A stretch of 64,000 nt of DNA from Girardinichthys multiradiatus (Eukaryota > Chordata > Actinopteri > Cyprinodontiformes > Goodeidae): assembly GCF_021462225.1 (NCBI RefSeq), contig NC_061813.1:17198442-17262441 (forward strand). Direction: 5' to 3'. The translations under genes were made by a program, and so were the position numbers. The notes below the pieces were generated by a model that worked only from the letters and a program-made list of their open reading frames with translations, did no database searches and was not told the origin of the DNA. The number at the start of each line of letters is the position of its first letter. The first letter of the stretch is position 1. Of this stretch, positions 1-12,853 are shown piece after piece.

Positions 1-331
1 AAATAAACACAGATACAGACATAGAAAAACAAATCAAATGATTCTAAGAAATCTAAAAATCTATGAATCCTTCTGAGAAATCTAATAGTCTCATCATTCC
101 ACTGAATTCTAACTAGGGAATGTATGATAGCAAGATAAACTTGGGTCCTCACCATGTGTTTTAATTTCTATACTGACTGTAGATATTAGTAGGTAGCTAG
201 GTAGGTAGGTTTTTTGTTGCCATTTTCTGACTTATTACAACATACCTCAGCCTTAATGAGATGACATGTTGTCTTGTCTCTTTCCTATTTTGAAGAGTTG
301 CTAAGGTAAATATTCCTTTGTGACCCCTTAC

Positions 332-387
332 ATTTACACACCATGGAAACTGGAAATTCTGGATTAGTTTGATGTAACTGGTAGTTT
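332..387 (-). CDS. possible further ofcc1 exon
   Basis: A minus-strand segment with an AG before 387 and GTAAGG after 332. In the phase demanded by exon 14 it is open (NYQLHQTNPEFPVSMVCK) and would leave 1 nt. If not spliced at GTAAGG it runs to a TAG about 14 codons further. The polypyrimidine tract is poor and I do not recognise the peptide, so this may be chance. Confidence 0.22.
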
Positions 388-1501
388 CTACATGCTCCGA
401 TGTGTCAGTCTTCATGAATGTAAAACGATTCCATCACTGGTGATTTTGTTAAAAACATTAATTTCTTGACATACATTTTTGAGTAAATATACTCCAATCG
501 GTGGTAGGATTTTACTTTTATATCATTTTAAAAAGTGGTACAAATAAACGTCAAGAGGACTCTGTCTCTCTACTAGGGTTGTCAAAATAATCGATATTTC
601 AATATAATAGATACTAGAAACGTGAAGTATTCAAAGATACTCATTTGCGTCAAAAATATTAACTGACCCATTTTCGTTATCCAAATTGTCGCAACTTCTC
701 CTGGCAGCAGCACTGCATCAACAGATACACTCAACACTTTCCTTCAGCCGCTTTTCTGACCAAAACAATGAGCTGCTGCAGGAAAGTGTAAACGTTGCTT
801 ACATGTCGAATAAATCCAGCAAAACAACATATGCATCCCTCTTTAGCCAACAAAGCAAACACAAAAGCATTGTTCAGAGGTACTTTCCCTATGAGGTGGA
901 CAGGTAAAAAACGAAATGCTACAGGATGCAACAAGCTAGCTGCACTAACGCTACTAACTAATGCTATGACAGTGATGATTGAGAGCAACTTAAAAAGGTC
1001 AGTAAAGCTCCTGTATCTGCCACAGTGAAGTTGTAAACCTCACAGACAACATAAGCTTCAAGGACACGGACAGCACAATGATGTGTCCTGATGGTTTGAG
1101 CTCCCCGGAGATGCTCCCCTCGAGATGCACTTCCCAGGCGCCAATGTTCCATTCTACTACGGTACAAATTATCGCAGGAAAATATTAATCAGCTGACTGC
1201 TCAATCAGCAACTAAATAGTGAAAAAACGCAATGAACCTCCATGCCCCACTTCATTACTCCTTCGTTTAGTTGTGAAGATATTGGAGGCTAATGTGGCTA
1301 ATGATAACACAAGTGGTGCCAGACTGAAGCTGACAAGTAGAGGAGAAAGAAGAAGAAGCCTGTAGCAACCTACCCTGCTGCTGTAGTTGATCACTAAAGA
1401 AATAAGTAAAATTACCAGAAAGAGAGAAATTGAACAGGCCTGCTGCTGCATTCATTTGAATGGACCAGATCTTGTTTATGCTGTAAAATGTGTGTTTTGT
1501 A

Positions 1502-3107
1502 CAGGTCCTTCTCAAAATATTAGCATATTGTGATAAAGTTCATTATTTTCCATAATGTAATGATGGAAATTTAACATTCATATATTTTAGATTCATTGCA
1601 CACTAACTGAAATATTTCAGGTCTTTTATTGTCTTAATACGGATGATTTTGGCATACAGCTCATGAAAACCCAAAAATCCTATCTCACAAAATTAGCATA
1701 TCATTAAAAGGGTCTCTAAACGAGCTATGAACCTAATCATCTGAATCAACGAGTTAACTCTAAACACCTGCAAAAGATTCCTGAGGCCTTTAAAACTCCC
1801 AGCCTGGTTCATCACTCAAAACCCCAATCATGGGTAAGACTGCCGACCTGACTGCTGTCCAGAAGGCCACTATTGACACCCTCAAGCAAGAGGGTAAGAC
1901 ACAGAAAGAAATTTCTGAACGAATAGACTGTTCCCAGAGTGCTGTATCAAGGCACCTCAGTGGGAAGTCTGTGGGATGTAAAAAGTGTGGCAAAAAACGC
2001 TGCACAACGAGAAGAGGTGACCGGACCCTGAGGAAGATTGTGGAGAAGGGCCGATTCCAGACCTTGGGGGACCTGCGGAAGCAGTGGACTGAGTCTGGAG
2101 TAGAAACATCCAGAGCCACCGTGCACAGGCGTGTGCAGGAAATGGGCTACAGGTGCCGCATTCCCCAAGTCAAGCCACTTTTGAACCAGAAACAGCAGCA
2201 GAAGCGCCTGACCGGACCTACAGAGAAGCAGCACTGGACTGTTGCTCAGTGGTCCAAAGTACTTTTTTCGGATGAAAGCAAATTCTGCATGTCATTCAGA
2301 AATCAAGGTGCCAGAGTCTGGAGGAAGACTGGGGAGAAGGAAATGCCAAAATGCCAGAAGTCCAGTGTCAAGTACCCACAGTCAGTGATGGTCTGGGGTG
2401 CCGTGTCAGCTGCTGGTGTTGGTCCACTGTGTTTTATCAAGGGCAGGGTCAATGCAGCTAGCTATCAGGAGATTTTGGAGCACTTCATCCTTCCATCTGC
2501 TGAAAAGCTTTATGGAGATGAAGGTTTCATTTTTCAGCACGACCTGGCACCTGCTCACAGTGCCAAAACCACTGGTAAATGGTTTACTGACCATGGTATC
2601 ACTGTGCTCAATTGGCCTGCCAACTCTCCTGACCTGAACCCCATAGAGAATCTGTGGGATATTGTGAAGAGAACGTTGAGAGACTCAAGACCCAACACTC
2701 TGGATGAGCTAAAGGCCGCTATCGAAGCATCCTGGGCCTCCATAAGACCTCAGCAGTGCCACAGGCTGATTGCCTCCATGCCACGCCGCATTGAAGCAGT
2801 CATTTCTGCAAAAGGATTCCCAACCAAGTATTGAGTGCATAACTGTACATGATTATTTGAAGGTTGACGTTTTTTGTATTAAAAACACTTTTCTTTTTTT
2901 GGTCGGATTAAATATGCTAATTTTGTGAGATAGGATTTTTGGGTTTTCATGAGCTGTATGCCAAAATCATCCGTATTAAGACAATAAAAGACCTGAAATA
3001 TTTCAGTTATTATAGAATCTAAAATATATGAATGTTAAATTTTCATCATTACATTATGGAAAATAATGAACTTTATCACAATATGTTAATATTTTGAGAA
3101 GGACCTG
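1502..3107 (+). mobile_element. Tc1/mariner-like transposon, copy 1 (complete)
   Basis: A 1,606-bp element bounded by TA at 1500-1501 and 3108-3109. The inverted repeats are about 200 bp (1502-1710 and 2911-3107), starting CAGGTCCTTCTCAAAATATT. Each repeat holds an outer and an inner direct repeat built on 'AAATTAGCATAT'. The right repeat has lost roughly 10 bp near 3010, and scattered differences make this the more diverged of the complete copies. Confidence 0.95.
1830..2834 (+). CDS. Tc1-like transposase (copy 1), open but with altered DNA-binding motif
   Basis: 334 residues, normal for Tc1 transposases, cutting and pasting the flanking inverted repeats in the nucleus. It has an N-terminal paired-type helix-turn-helix region (residues about 6-45 and 60-110) and a catalytic triad D148 (VLFSDES), D238 (FQHDLAPAHS) and E273 (NPIENLW), spaced as DD34E. 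Compared with the other copies it carries C50 and K55 where they read GRKKCGRKR, damaging the AT-hook-like link between the helix-turn-helix domains, and GP instead of WA at 129-130. The reading frame is intact but activity is doubtful. Confidence 0.93.
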   Translation: MGKTADLTAVQKATIDTLKQEGKTQKEISERIDCSQSAVSRHLSGKSVGCKKCGKKRCTTRRGDRTLRKIVEKGRFQTLGDLRKQWTESGVETSRATVHRRVQEMGYRCRIPQVKPLLNQKQQQKRLTGPTEKQHWTVAQWSKVLFSDESKFCMSFRNQGARVWRKTGEKEMPKCQKSSVKYPQSVMVWGAVSAAGVGPLCFIKGRVNAASYQEILEHFILPSAEKLYGDEGFIFQHDLAPAHSAKTTGKWFTDHGITVLNWPANSPDLNPIENLWDIVKRTLRDSRPNTLDELKAAIEASWASIRPQQCHRLIASMPRRIEAVISAKGFPTKY

Positions 3108-3656
3108 TATGTTTGTTTAGAAACACAATTTGTTTTAGTATAGAAGCGTCCTTTTTTCTCTTTCAGTAAAAAAAAAATATACATATATATTTGTATCAAC
3201 AATGAAATGACAGTCAAACGGAAGCACACAGTAGGACACTAAGGATTAGCAATTTTAATAAAATAAAATAACTCCATGACTGGATCAAAGGTACATACTT
3301 CCAAAAAGGAAATTAACACTTATAGTGTAATTTGTCTACTGTTTTACCAAACAGGGAAGAGACACATTTAAATCATGTATTTATTTTCTAAATAAGGACT
3401 GAATTGTCCCATATTAAATGGTTTTGCCCTGATTAGGGAAGTAAACATATTGTCATATTGCAAAGAGGCCGTGCCTTCAAACAATGTTGCTACGGTATCA
3501 AAAATGGTATTAAGTCTCAAGTATTTTACATAGTATCAGTATCAACTTCGAAATTTAAGTATCATGAACACTTTCCAGTCAGGGTGAATTTTGTTGTGAT
3601 CATCTTGTCTTCTTGATGTTAATTTTGTAAGCATGAGGATAGATACCTAGACTTAC

Positions 3657-3802
3657 TGTAAAAAGAAAGTATATCCTTCCATCTCCTCCATGGAGAGACT
3701 CTTCACTGTAGGCTGCATTTTCTGTTTGTCTGCCTGCAGAGGCGGCCCGCTTCTGCCACTCATGCTGGGGCCGCAGCTATTTGTCTTCTTGATTGGCTTC
3801 TT
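3657..3802 (-). CDS. ofcc1: ofcc1 exon 14 (last securely linked exon)
   Basis: A 146-nt exon with acceptor CTCCTCACAG and a strong donor ACA|GTAAGT (phase 0 in, 2 nt out), residues 535-582. It begins with a basic KKPIKK run, continues through Gly/Ser-rich sequence and ends MEEMEGYTFFLQ. The coding sequence continues to the left; the next exon must start with one base completing a codon. Confidence 0.78.
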
Positions 3803-5568
3803 CTGTGAGGAGCAGAAATCGGGGAGAACACATACGGATGTCATTTGTAATCAAAGCAGGAAACAGGCCTTTGAATTTATCTTGGAGGATGCACACGGTG
3901 TCTGTGGCATTTCGGGTGCTTTTCCTATATCTCAACCAGCTCCTCAACTGATGCGAGACAAGAGTGACGGCGAAATCACATACACTATGCCATCCTTCAA
4001 GTCGGGTTCATTCGGGAAGTGCGTGCATAGTGACGCTGGCGTTAAATATGTGATGTTGGAGCAGCACAGTTTTTTTTTTTTTTCCTGCACGCAAGTCATT
4101 TACTGTCATCATCATAAACACAGTCAAACGAAATCAGGAAGTGGGATTTAAAATTTTTCACCAAGGTACTTTGGAGCAGATATTATTTGTTAAGCCGCCA
4201 ACATGTTAACGGCTGGCCCTGTCAGCCCTGTCTATGTTGCCCTTGGGTGGGCTTAGTGCCTTTCTGCTTGAAGTTGTGACATACACACCGATGTATGTTA
4301 ATGAGATCCACAGTTGGAATAAGCAACCTCTCTTTTTCTCTAACACCCCTCCCTTATTCTACCTTCGCCTATTTCATCTTTTTTCTGCCCTCCGTCTCTT
4401 CTCTCATGTTGTACGCTAGACCCAGGAAGTAGTAAATGGGCAGAGTACCATGAAATCTCCATCCGTTTTGACAGGGCAATCTTTGCCAAAGCAAGCTTGG
4501 ATTCCAGAGTGATGATCACAATATAAGGTAGAAGAGAGAGAGACAAATAAAAATGCAGGAGATATATAAACCACAATGTTCTCCAGTGTCTCTCCACAAT
4601 AAATTTAATGCAATACCTTAAGAGTAGATTCAGTATATAGCTGGATTCCTGCCCTGTGGGCAAAGGGGTTGCCTGGAGAAAATTCATTTTAATTAGGCCG
4701 GCACTGCAGGTTGAAGGGCTGAAATCTGATCCCTAGTGCTCCCAGGCTCAGGCAGGTTGGAGATCATTCCACTTAATCATTAGACAACTGGGTTCCACAC
4801 CGCAACGTTTGACAGATTTAGCCAGGTTTTAAGGATGGGGCACAGTGTGGTGAGAATAAAAATGGTGGACAGAGGTTGCGGAGAAATAAAAACCTCATAT
4901 AAACAAACTCATTTATTTATCAGGACATTGCTGATTGATGGTCTTCTGAGGACCCTCTGGTAGATCGGCAAAAAGAGGTTACAAACAATAAATACTTGTA
5001 GGGCATGGAGGAGGAAGCCTGGAGAGGAAAATGTGAATGTGGAAGAGGGAGGGAAAGGCAGGCTTGATGTCGCTCACAGACTTCTAACTCCCCCAACAAT
5101 AACATGGCAACAACAAAAGGCCGCTGCTGAGGCACAATGGCAGGGGCGGACTGAGAGGCTGCAACGCTGGATCAGCACAAGCGGTAATTTTGCAATTACC
5201 ACTTCAAAGTATGGCAGGTAACATGCAGGCTTTGATTAATTTAGCTTAAGTCTTCTGTTGAACAGGAAGAGGTGGGTTAGGTAAAGGTTTGGAGAAGAAG
5301 AAAAAAGAAAAAGAAGGAGGGCTGGCTGGCATTGCTGATTTCACAGAATTTGAGCTGTCCTGGCTTGTCAAGTAGATCAAAACTGGCTTTGAAGGCTGAA
5401 AAATACCTGTTAGTGTGAAATGTATTTTGACAAATCTCAGATAATAAGCCAGGGAGGTGCACGTAAGGGTGGAGAGAGGGGCAAAAAGAGGAAGGAAAGT
5501 GGTGAAGGAATAAAGGAAGAAAACAGCTCATTTTAAAGGGTCAAACACATCTTAAACCAAAGTGTTAC
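3803..5568. other. ofcc1 intron, exons 13-14
   Basis: AT-rich with a T-run at 4071-4083. Only short open frames on either strand; no repeat family recognised. Confidence 0.6.
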
Positions 5569-5660
5569 CTTGTACAGGTAGCCACCTTCTACTTTCTCCT
5601 GACATGAATCAGTCTTCTCTGCAGCGCTTCCTGAAAATACTTCTGCGGAGTCATTCTTCC
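5569..5660 (-). CDS. ofcc1: ofcc1 exon 13
   Basis: A 92-nt exon with acceptor GGGATGCAG and donor AAG|GTAACA (2 nt in, phase 0 out); only this frame is open. Residues 504-534 run from an acidic/Ser-rich stretch into EKVEGGYLYK. It follows a 5.9-kb intron. Confidence 0.75.
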
Positions 5661-7848
5661 CTGCATCCCAAAATGGAAAGTAATGTAGTTAAATCTGCAG
5701 TGAGGAAACTAAGATGAAAAAGTTTGTTCAACGCGACTTAGTACAATTTATGCTACAAAGTCCATATATTGCTTGTTAATAGTTGCCAGACATGCAATGG
5801 AGAACTTTGGAGAACAATGGAGAAAACCAAAAAAACTAAAATTTTATGCAAAACCTACAATGAAGATTTCATGCTGAAGACGTTTGTGAAATGCAGGATT
5901 GTAGCAAAAAATATTTTTTTCTGTTGAAATCATCTTTGATTTTCTTACCAAGCTTCACATATTTTCTAGAAAAAGATTTAAATAAATAAAATATGCAAAA
6001 AAGATTTTGGACTAAAAAAAATAACAACATGCAAAATGTAATCTGAATTTGATCAAAGTATAATAATGTATGAACTAACTCCTCAAGTCAGAGTCAAAGT
6101 GGTTTAGAATGCCTAAAATACACAATTAGAAATAATGAAAAATCCAAAAAGAAATTAATAGTGTTGCCGAACCTATATCCTTTCTCCTTATCTCTACAAA
6201 ATTACATTTGCAGTGTTTCTCATCCTGCAATTTTTCCTTTTCTTTATATCTCTCTCACTTTTTCTTGCCGTAATTTAAATGGTAAGCCACCAGATGTGTG
6301 TCTCATGCTTGAAGAGTCGAGGATCTGCATTATTTAGCATATTAACATTCACAGAATTTCAAAAAGGGGTTCCTGCTTTGCCTGGAGGTTGTAATTAAGT
6401 AAACCTTAGCTTGATACGTGTAAAAATCTCACTCTATGAAACTTTTGTCCCCCTCATGGAACCAATCATCTATATATAATACATATAGAAAACTCAGTGA
6501 AGATATAATTTCTTCTCTTGCCACAATATTAAATATATCAGTAATAATGACTTAAACATAAAATATCAGTCTGACAGCTAAAATGTAGTACATGCAAATG
6601 TACAAAAAAAAGATTCATTTTTACTTTGAAAGGACTCTAAAATCACATATTACAGAAATAATGTATCTATTTTATTTTCAAGGTTATGTTTTTTCTGCCT
6701 TGCTTATAGTATAATACTCTATTTAACATTTCTCATTGCATATATAGCTGTAAACTCAGTTATGTGTCGCCAGAATCATAAACATGCATTGATGTTTTAA
6801 AGAAATGTTGACATTTTTGTGAAGATCCATTAGAAAAGTAAATGGAACTGTAAAAGAAAAACACATTTAGAAAAAAGGTTAAATAAATTAGCTATGTGAT
6901 TTTATAAATGCTTAACATGGAATATACAAAATATGATTCTGTGTTTTTACTTCATCACAGTCAGCAAAGTTTCTGTGTGTGTACAGACAACCTGAGAAAG
7001 AGTGATGAAACCCACAGCCACCTTTTCTTTGCATGAGTGCACACAAACACACAAGTTCGTACACACAAAAAAATCTCAGCCACCATTAACAACATAAACA
7101 ATCATGTATACTTGTAGACTTAGACCCCCACGGATTTGAATGTTGTCTAAAGCCATGCAACCGAACACACACACTCATTACACTGGGGCCCCACTTGCTA
7201 ATGGTCAGATGCTGTGGAACCAAAACCAGTGCGGAGGCAGCATCGGCTGCTTTGACAGCTAAGGGCTACGTCCGTGAACTTGGAGCGCTGGAGCTGCCAC
7301 AACTCCAGCCTCTCCGGGCACCCAAGGCCAACAACAAACTCCTTGTTCTTTCCCAGTGCTCTGAGCTATGTTAAGACTGATACACATGCTCATCCATTAC
7401 ACACACACACACACACCCACATATTGCATTGATGCACCCACACACCAAAACGCAAAGACATGAATGTAGACACTTGCATATATGCACAAACATTTTCGAG
7501 GGTAGAAATATAAGAGTGTTGAGCTTACAAACATAGTCAGGTTGAGTGAAGAAAAAGCCCGAAGGCTGCACCACTGTGTAAGCCCCCGTTACTGTGTTAA
7601 CAGTGAGATGGAACCAGAGTGAAATGCCAGTTATTGCTCATCAAGGCCCATAATTGCATGATGACTGGCCAAGATTTGCTAAAGAATCAAAGGTTATCAA
7701 CTTGCAAATTACCCGAGTTCATCGAGGGATCTTGTGCTGTAATGCTGTAAATGCTTGGTGTTGCTTTAAGCAAGAGTGCATTTATTTTTAATCTACTGGA
7801 TTTTGTTTACAGTAAAAAACACGTTATGAACAGTAGTGTGTGTACAGT

Positions 7849-8640
7849 GCCTTGAAGATGTATTTATACCCCTTAAACGTTTTCACACGTTATCACATTA
7901 CAACCAGAAACATCAGTGGATGCACACTTGGTAGTTCATAATTGTAAAGCAGAAGAAAAAGTATTGATCATTATTATAAAATTCATACAAAGACAAACGG
8001 AAATGTGTGGCCTGAAATGTGTGGCCTGTATTTGTATTTAGACTCGTTTAGTCGGTAGAAACACTTTTTTCTATGACAGACCAACACAAAATACTTTATA
8101 ATTTTAAATTGGAAAGATAATGATACATTGTTTTCAACATTTTTTGCAAATAAAACTAAAATATGTGTCGAGCATTTACAGTTAGCCCTGCTGAGTTGAT
8201 ATTTTGCAGAGATATTGCTGCAACTAAAGCTGCAAGTGTTAGGGACTGACGTTTTGCCAATATGTCTTTCCCAAATAGCTTAAACTCAGTCAGACTGGAT
8301 GGAGAGTGACTGTGGAAGAAAAGCATCCTTACAGCATGATGTTGCCATCTCCATGTTTTATCTCACGGATGGTGAAGTAATGTGCAGTGCTAGTTTTTCT
8401 ATAAAAATGGCATTTTGCAAGGAGGGAAAAAGTTATTATTGTCTAATCCTATTAGAGCACCTTTTTCTATGTTTGCTTTGCTCTTATACGGCTTTCAGCT
8501 AACTTTAAAATGAACTTTTCAGGGGTTTCATTCTATAGTGGTTTTCATTCTGCCACTCATTCGTTGTTTTATAACCTAAGCCTGATTTAAACTTCTCCAA
8601 AACATTATGCCTGACCTCTCTGGTGTGCCACTGGATTTTC
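7849..8640. mobile_element. degenerate Tc1-like relic (CAGTGCCTTG family)
   Basis: It begins TACAGTGCCTTGAAGATGTA and continues with the typical 'ATACCCCTTAAACGTTTTCACA' subterminal sequence of an old fish Tc1 family; the interior is scrambled with many stops and the right end is unclear. It lies in the intron between exons 13 and 12. Confidence 0.6.
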
Positions 8641-10240
8641 TTGTTCAGCAATGGTATTTAAGAAACCTCTGAGGACCCCGCAGAACAGCTGTAGAGAAGC
8701 TGAGAGAACCCTGAAAGGGGAGTACTCCAAAGAAGACATTAGATGCGGAGTACCTAATCTCATCTTGAGTGACGAGGGGTTGGGATCTTAAGATAAATTC
8801 ATTGAAAAAAAGCAACAAAGAGAAATGAAACAGCACTCATCAGCATGCTTATAATGACCCACTACAGGCGTCATGAAATGAGACACTGATCTAATTTGTC
8901 ATTTGGGTTCAAACAAACCTAGTATAACTGGATCATTCTGTTAATGTGAAAGGTCACTTAACCCAGTGTGCCTCTAGCTAATCACCATAATACTAAATAC
9001 ATTTCATTACGCTTAGGCAAGTCATCTAAGGTAAATCAGATTATTATCATGGAAATACAAAATGATGAAATCACACACAACAGCGTTTGCGGCAATCCTC
9101 TAATACTCTGATCACAACTTGTCAGAGATATTATTTTAGATTGGGATGTCAGGTTTGGTTTTGTTGGCACATGACAAGTACAGTGATTCTCTTGTTTTAT
9201 ATAAAAGGGATTAATTAACTTAAGGCCTCAGGATTGTAAACCCAATGTTTTACTGCCAAGCCTTGTGTACGTTATAAATGACAAGAGGTCTCTATGTACT
9301 TGTCCCGCCTCTGAGACAAATGGGTATTAAGGAAAATCCAGGCATTACATGTACAGAGATTGTGATCCCACCACAGCACACATCAGCATCTGAAATAGGG
9401 AAGCATAAAATAGAAAGGAAACATCTCAAACCCCCACACCACCACAACCACCACCGATTTGACTAAGAACTGGGGAAGCTGGAGGATAATTCGTTTTTCT
9501 TTTTCCTGACTGAATTGGATTTCCATTTTTGGCTAGGTTAAAGTTGTCCATCCAATCGCCCTGCTCAGCCTTGACATATCGCCCCATCTGAACGCCATAA
9601 TTCACTCCAGAGGTAATGCAACCTGAACTGATCTGTATGCAAATAGGCCCAAATGTCAGATTGGCTTAGGGAGCGGCACAGATGAGGTGCAGGACACCTT
9701 TTGATCCATTATTTCACTCGCCGGATCAGGTTCACTTCTCAAACAACCTCCTCACCTGGCTGTGAGAAGGTGCATGTGTGTGTGCGTGTGTGTATGTGTG
9801 TGTGTTTTCATGCATGTCTGTGCATGCGAGAGCTTGCAGTCTTCTGCAGTGAATAGATCTGCTGAACTTTGCATTATGTGGTAGAACATAAATCCCGACA
9901 TAATAAGTGCATTTCTCGCTCTCTGTCTCTTAGGAAAGGCAGTCAGTTCGTTGGGGACACTTCCCTTGTGGGTGTTAGGATCTCTGTGGGGGGTCACAGG
10001 TCAGCTAGCGGAGGAAGCGACAAGCTGTGAAATGTAAAAGACCAATTTCTTCCACATGTTTCAGTGCTGGGAGAACACTGCCAAGCTGTCAGCCAGCATC
10101 ACGTTTAAAATGGGCCAGGGTGCTACCCAGCAGACCTGTCACAACTCATTTGTAATTAAAAAGCCTGTGTGATGTTTAAAGCAGAGCACCCCAGAAACTT
10201 TTGAGAACTGTTAAATAAAGATGAGCTGTATGTGCACATG

Positions 10241-10270
10241 GAAAGAAAGAAAGAAAGAAAGAAAGAAAGA
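10241..10270. repeat. (GAAA)n microsatellite
   Basis: Seven and a half GAAA units in the intron between exons 13 and 12. Confidence 0.95.
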
Positions 10271-11569
10271 GGGTATTAAATATTGCGCAATTGCAATGTA
10301 TAAAAGATATTCAAACTTACCAAAACATTAGAATCAGAATTTAATAAAATATGTTCTTTCAGTAAAATGTTATTTTTATTCGCAGTGTTTGATCTCCTGC
10401 AGAGCACTTAGCTAAAGCACCAAAGCTAAAGTCAAACTTGCTAGCAAGCTAAACCTCTTTACCCTGATGTGTTGATCCTAATGAACGGCACACCTTAGCT
10501 ATGGCTGTCAGGGAAACGTTTTACATGCCACTTTGTTAAAGTAGACTTAAAAGAGTTGTTATCATCTTATTAAATGTCTTACTCCCAAAACCAGTCTATC
10601 AATATTGTTTTGTTTCTTTTTAACATGGGACTGTGAAGCACAATAAGAAAATAATCTAAATAAAACGTTAGAATTTAACTAATTTATTTCACCTGCTGAA
10701 CCTAGTAAACGTTAGGAACTTTCCTGAAATATGTGGATGAGAAAGCTGTTTGTTAAAACGAGGGTGTTTTTCAGCTGTAACAACTTTAGCTAAATTATGA
10801 AAGTCACACTTGCTAAATGCTAAAGTCAAATTTGCTTGCAAGTTGGGCTCCCTAACTCTAGCACGTTAGCTGTATCTCAAAGGAACTTTACAACTTTTAA
10901 AACTTTTTAAAAATATATTTACAAGATGAGGAACATATTTAAAACGGATTATAATTTGAATAATTTATTTGTTTTTAAATGTTAAAGTTATATATTTTAT
11001 ACACAGAAATATCAACTAAGCTCTGCACAAATAAAACACCAGTTTATTTGTTAAATTCTATGAGAGTGTTTTATTAGTGTTGACAGACACTGACGGATTT
11101 TTCCCATGTTCTCCTCTTATTTAGGAAAAAAACTCTTTGTCTCACTGGCATATTAGAGTTATTTAGTGTTTTCAGTAACTACTAATTAGACTTCTTTATT
11201 CACTGCTTTCTATGACAGTATGATAAGGATTCATTTACAGGTTAAATTTGCATTGGTACTTGTCTGAATTTGTCAAAGCTATCCCTGGCAACAAATAATG
11301 CGCATATGGCCAAAATCTTTGGTTGTATCCTGCACAGCTTATCTGATGGGTTTTGTCACAAAATCTAAAAAAGAAAACATAATTTGTTTATGCAATTTCT
11401 GCTGCCTGGCTTTATTTAACTTTTCCCTAAAGCACATTTACCTCAGTAGAGAGTTGATTTAAGTGATATCTGCCATTCTTCCACCCCCCACCCCTCCAAC
11501 TCAAGACATTAGAGTGACATTTTCTCCCCACAGTGCCCTAGTTGGGGTTTTTCAGCTTCGGACTCCTAC

Positions 11570-11756
11570 CTGGCAGAGATGAAGAAGAGCAAGCTGAATC
11601 AGCTGATAGATGGAGAGGTGAACCCTGCTGAGAGTGTACCATGGTGGACTCTCCTGCTCTGCAGCTGGGGCCTGTGTACAGATGCTGCTGGGATTGGACA
11701 AGAAGGGGTCGGGGAAAAAGTTGAGACTGGGATGTGGGGCGGGGCTGGAGGGGCAG
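11570..11756 (-). CDS. ofcc1: ofcc1 exon 12, Ser/Gln/Pro-rich linker
   Basis: A 187-nt exon with acceptor CTTTACCCAG and donor CAG|GTAGGA (phase 0 in, 1 nt out), residues 442-503. The product is low complexity (Gln/Ser/Pro, ending SADSACSSSSLP) and is probably a disordered linker after the C2-like module. A second frame is open across the exon but would not join exon 11 or exon 13. GC content is far above that of the surrounding intron. Confidence 0.75.
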
Positions 11757-12524
11757 CTGGGTAAAGGTCCTATCATGAGGATCTTCAGGTTTGGTTAAGA
11801 TTTTAGGGTTAGAGAAGGAAATTGATGGCGCAACAAAGTACTTTGTCTCTCCAGATGTTCCAGGTGGATGTTTCTTTACCTAAAACACACACAAATAAAT
11901 GAAGGAAAAATCAAACTGTTGGTGCACATGGATATAACATGTAGTTTGTCTCTATAATCATTGTATGCCATATTGCTAGTGTGTGGTATGACTATTAAGT
12001 CTGTTAGCGTACATACTAAAATATTTTTTTGTTCACTGCATTAGCAAAGACAAAAAAAAATATCCTCCAGGAATCAAAGCAACAGTAGACCACAGTAATG
12101 ATAGAGTAATACAAACAGCATGTCACAGTCAAAGGGATAAAGAAGCAAACAGAAGAGAGAGAGCATTGTTCTGTTTTTTTAATTTGATTAAGATGTTTAC
12201 TAATCTAATCAATGCATCAGCTCAGATGCATCCGGAATTATTGGGTAAAGATGTGGATTTTGTTTTCTCTCTGGAGACAATTTCCAATTTCTCTGTAAAC
12301 GCTTTTTGTCATAGAAAACATCCAAATGTCAGATGCCGCTGGACTTTCCATAACAAGCTAAATAATGAAACAGGGATTGTATTTTTAAACTTCATGCACA
12401 CATGTTCCCATAGCCCTAAATGTGCAGTGGAAAGATAACAACTTTAAATGCAAAAAACAAACTGCAGGTCTTCTTGAGAACCACATGTAGGCATGTTTTT
12501 TTAACTGGGGATGTGAGCACTCAC

Positions 12525-12639
12525 CTGAAAATACAGGTTGCACAGCCAGTGGTCAAGATCGGAGGAGATGATAGCCTCAATTTTTTTAAACTGGTCCAGT
12601 CGTGGGCTGAGCTCCCCCCTGATCATTGGAGTTTTGAAT
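12525..12639 (-). CDS. ofcc1: ofcc1 exon 11, end of C2-like module
   Basis: A 115-nt exon with acceptor TATCCTCTTAG and a strong donor CAG|GTGAGT (1 nt in, phase 0 out), residues 403-441. It encodes FKTPMIRGELSPRLDQFKKI and ends DLDHWLCNLYFQ, the most distinctive terminal signature of the domain. It is only about 215 bp from exon 10. Confidence 0.87.
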
Positions 12640-12853
12640 CTAAGAGGATAAAACATCATTGCTGGCAGCCAAAAGCCTTGATGATTTAAGTAGATGTAAG
12701 CAAGCAATTAAATAAATAAAGTTGCAGATGTTTTTGTTTTTCAGAAAAGTGTTGAAATGCTTTTCTCAAATGCATGTCTCCTTCTAGTGCTAATTTAGCC
12801 AATTCTATTCTAAAATGTTAGCTTGCAGTGAAAATATCAGGTTATTGACTCAC

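Larger units (their letters stand above)
573..3571. mobile_element. old hAT-like repeat split by Tc1 copy 1
   Basis: The left side begins TAGGGTTGTCAAAATAATCG and the right side ends with the roughly inverted pattern (ATCAACTTCGAAATTTAAGT then ATCATGAACACT). Both resemble terminal repeats of fish hAT-type elements whose ends read 'GTTGTCA-gATAc'. The interior (about 1.4 kb without the Tc1) has only short open frames. No 8-bp target duplication could be made out, so the family and limits are tentative. Confidence 0.35.
5661..11569. other. ofcc1 intron, exons 12-13
   Basis: Holds the Tc1-like relic at 7849, short AC/GT runs (7395-7415, 9770-9806), a GAAA repeat and a conserved-looking GC-balanced stretch at 9530-9720. 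No exon candidate joins the phase chain. Confidence 0.6.

Noticed and set aside
3690..4151. Plus-strand 153-residue open frame
   Set aside because: Overlaps ofcc1 exon 14 in antisense, with no start context, splice logic or recognisable domain.
11552..11776. Alternative frame across ofcc1 exon 12 (74 residues)
   Set aside because: It cannot be joined to exon 11 and exon 13 in phase; the Gln/Ser-rich frame can.
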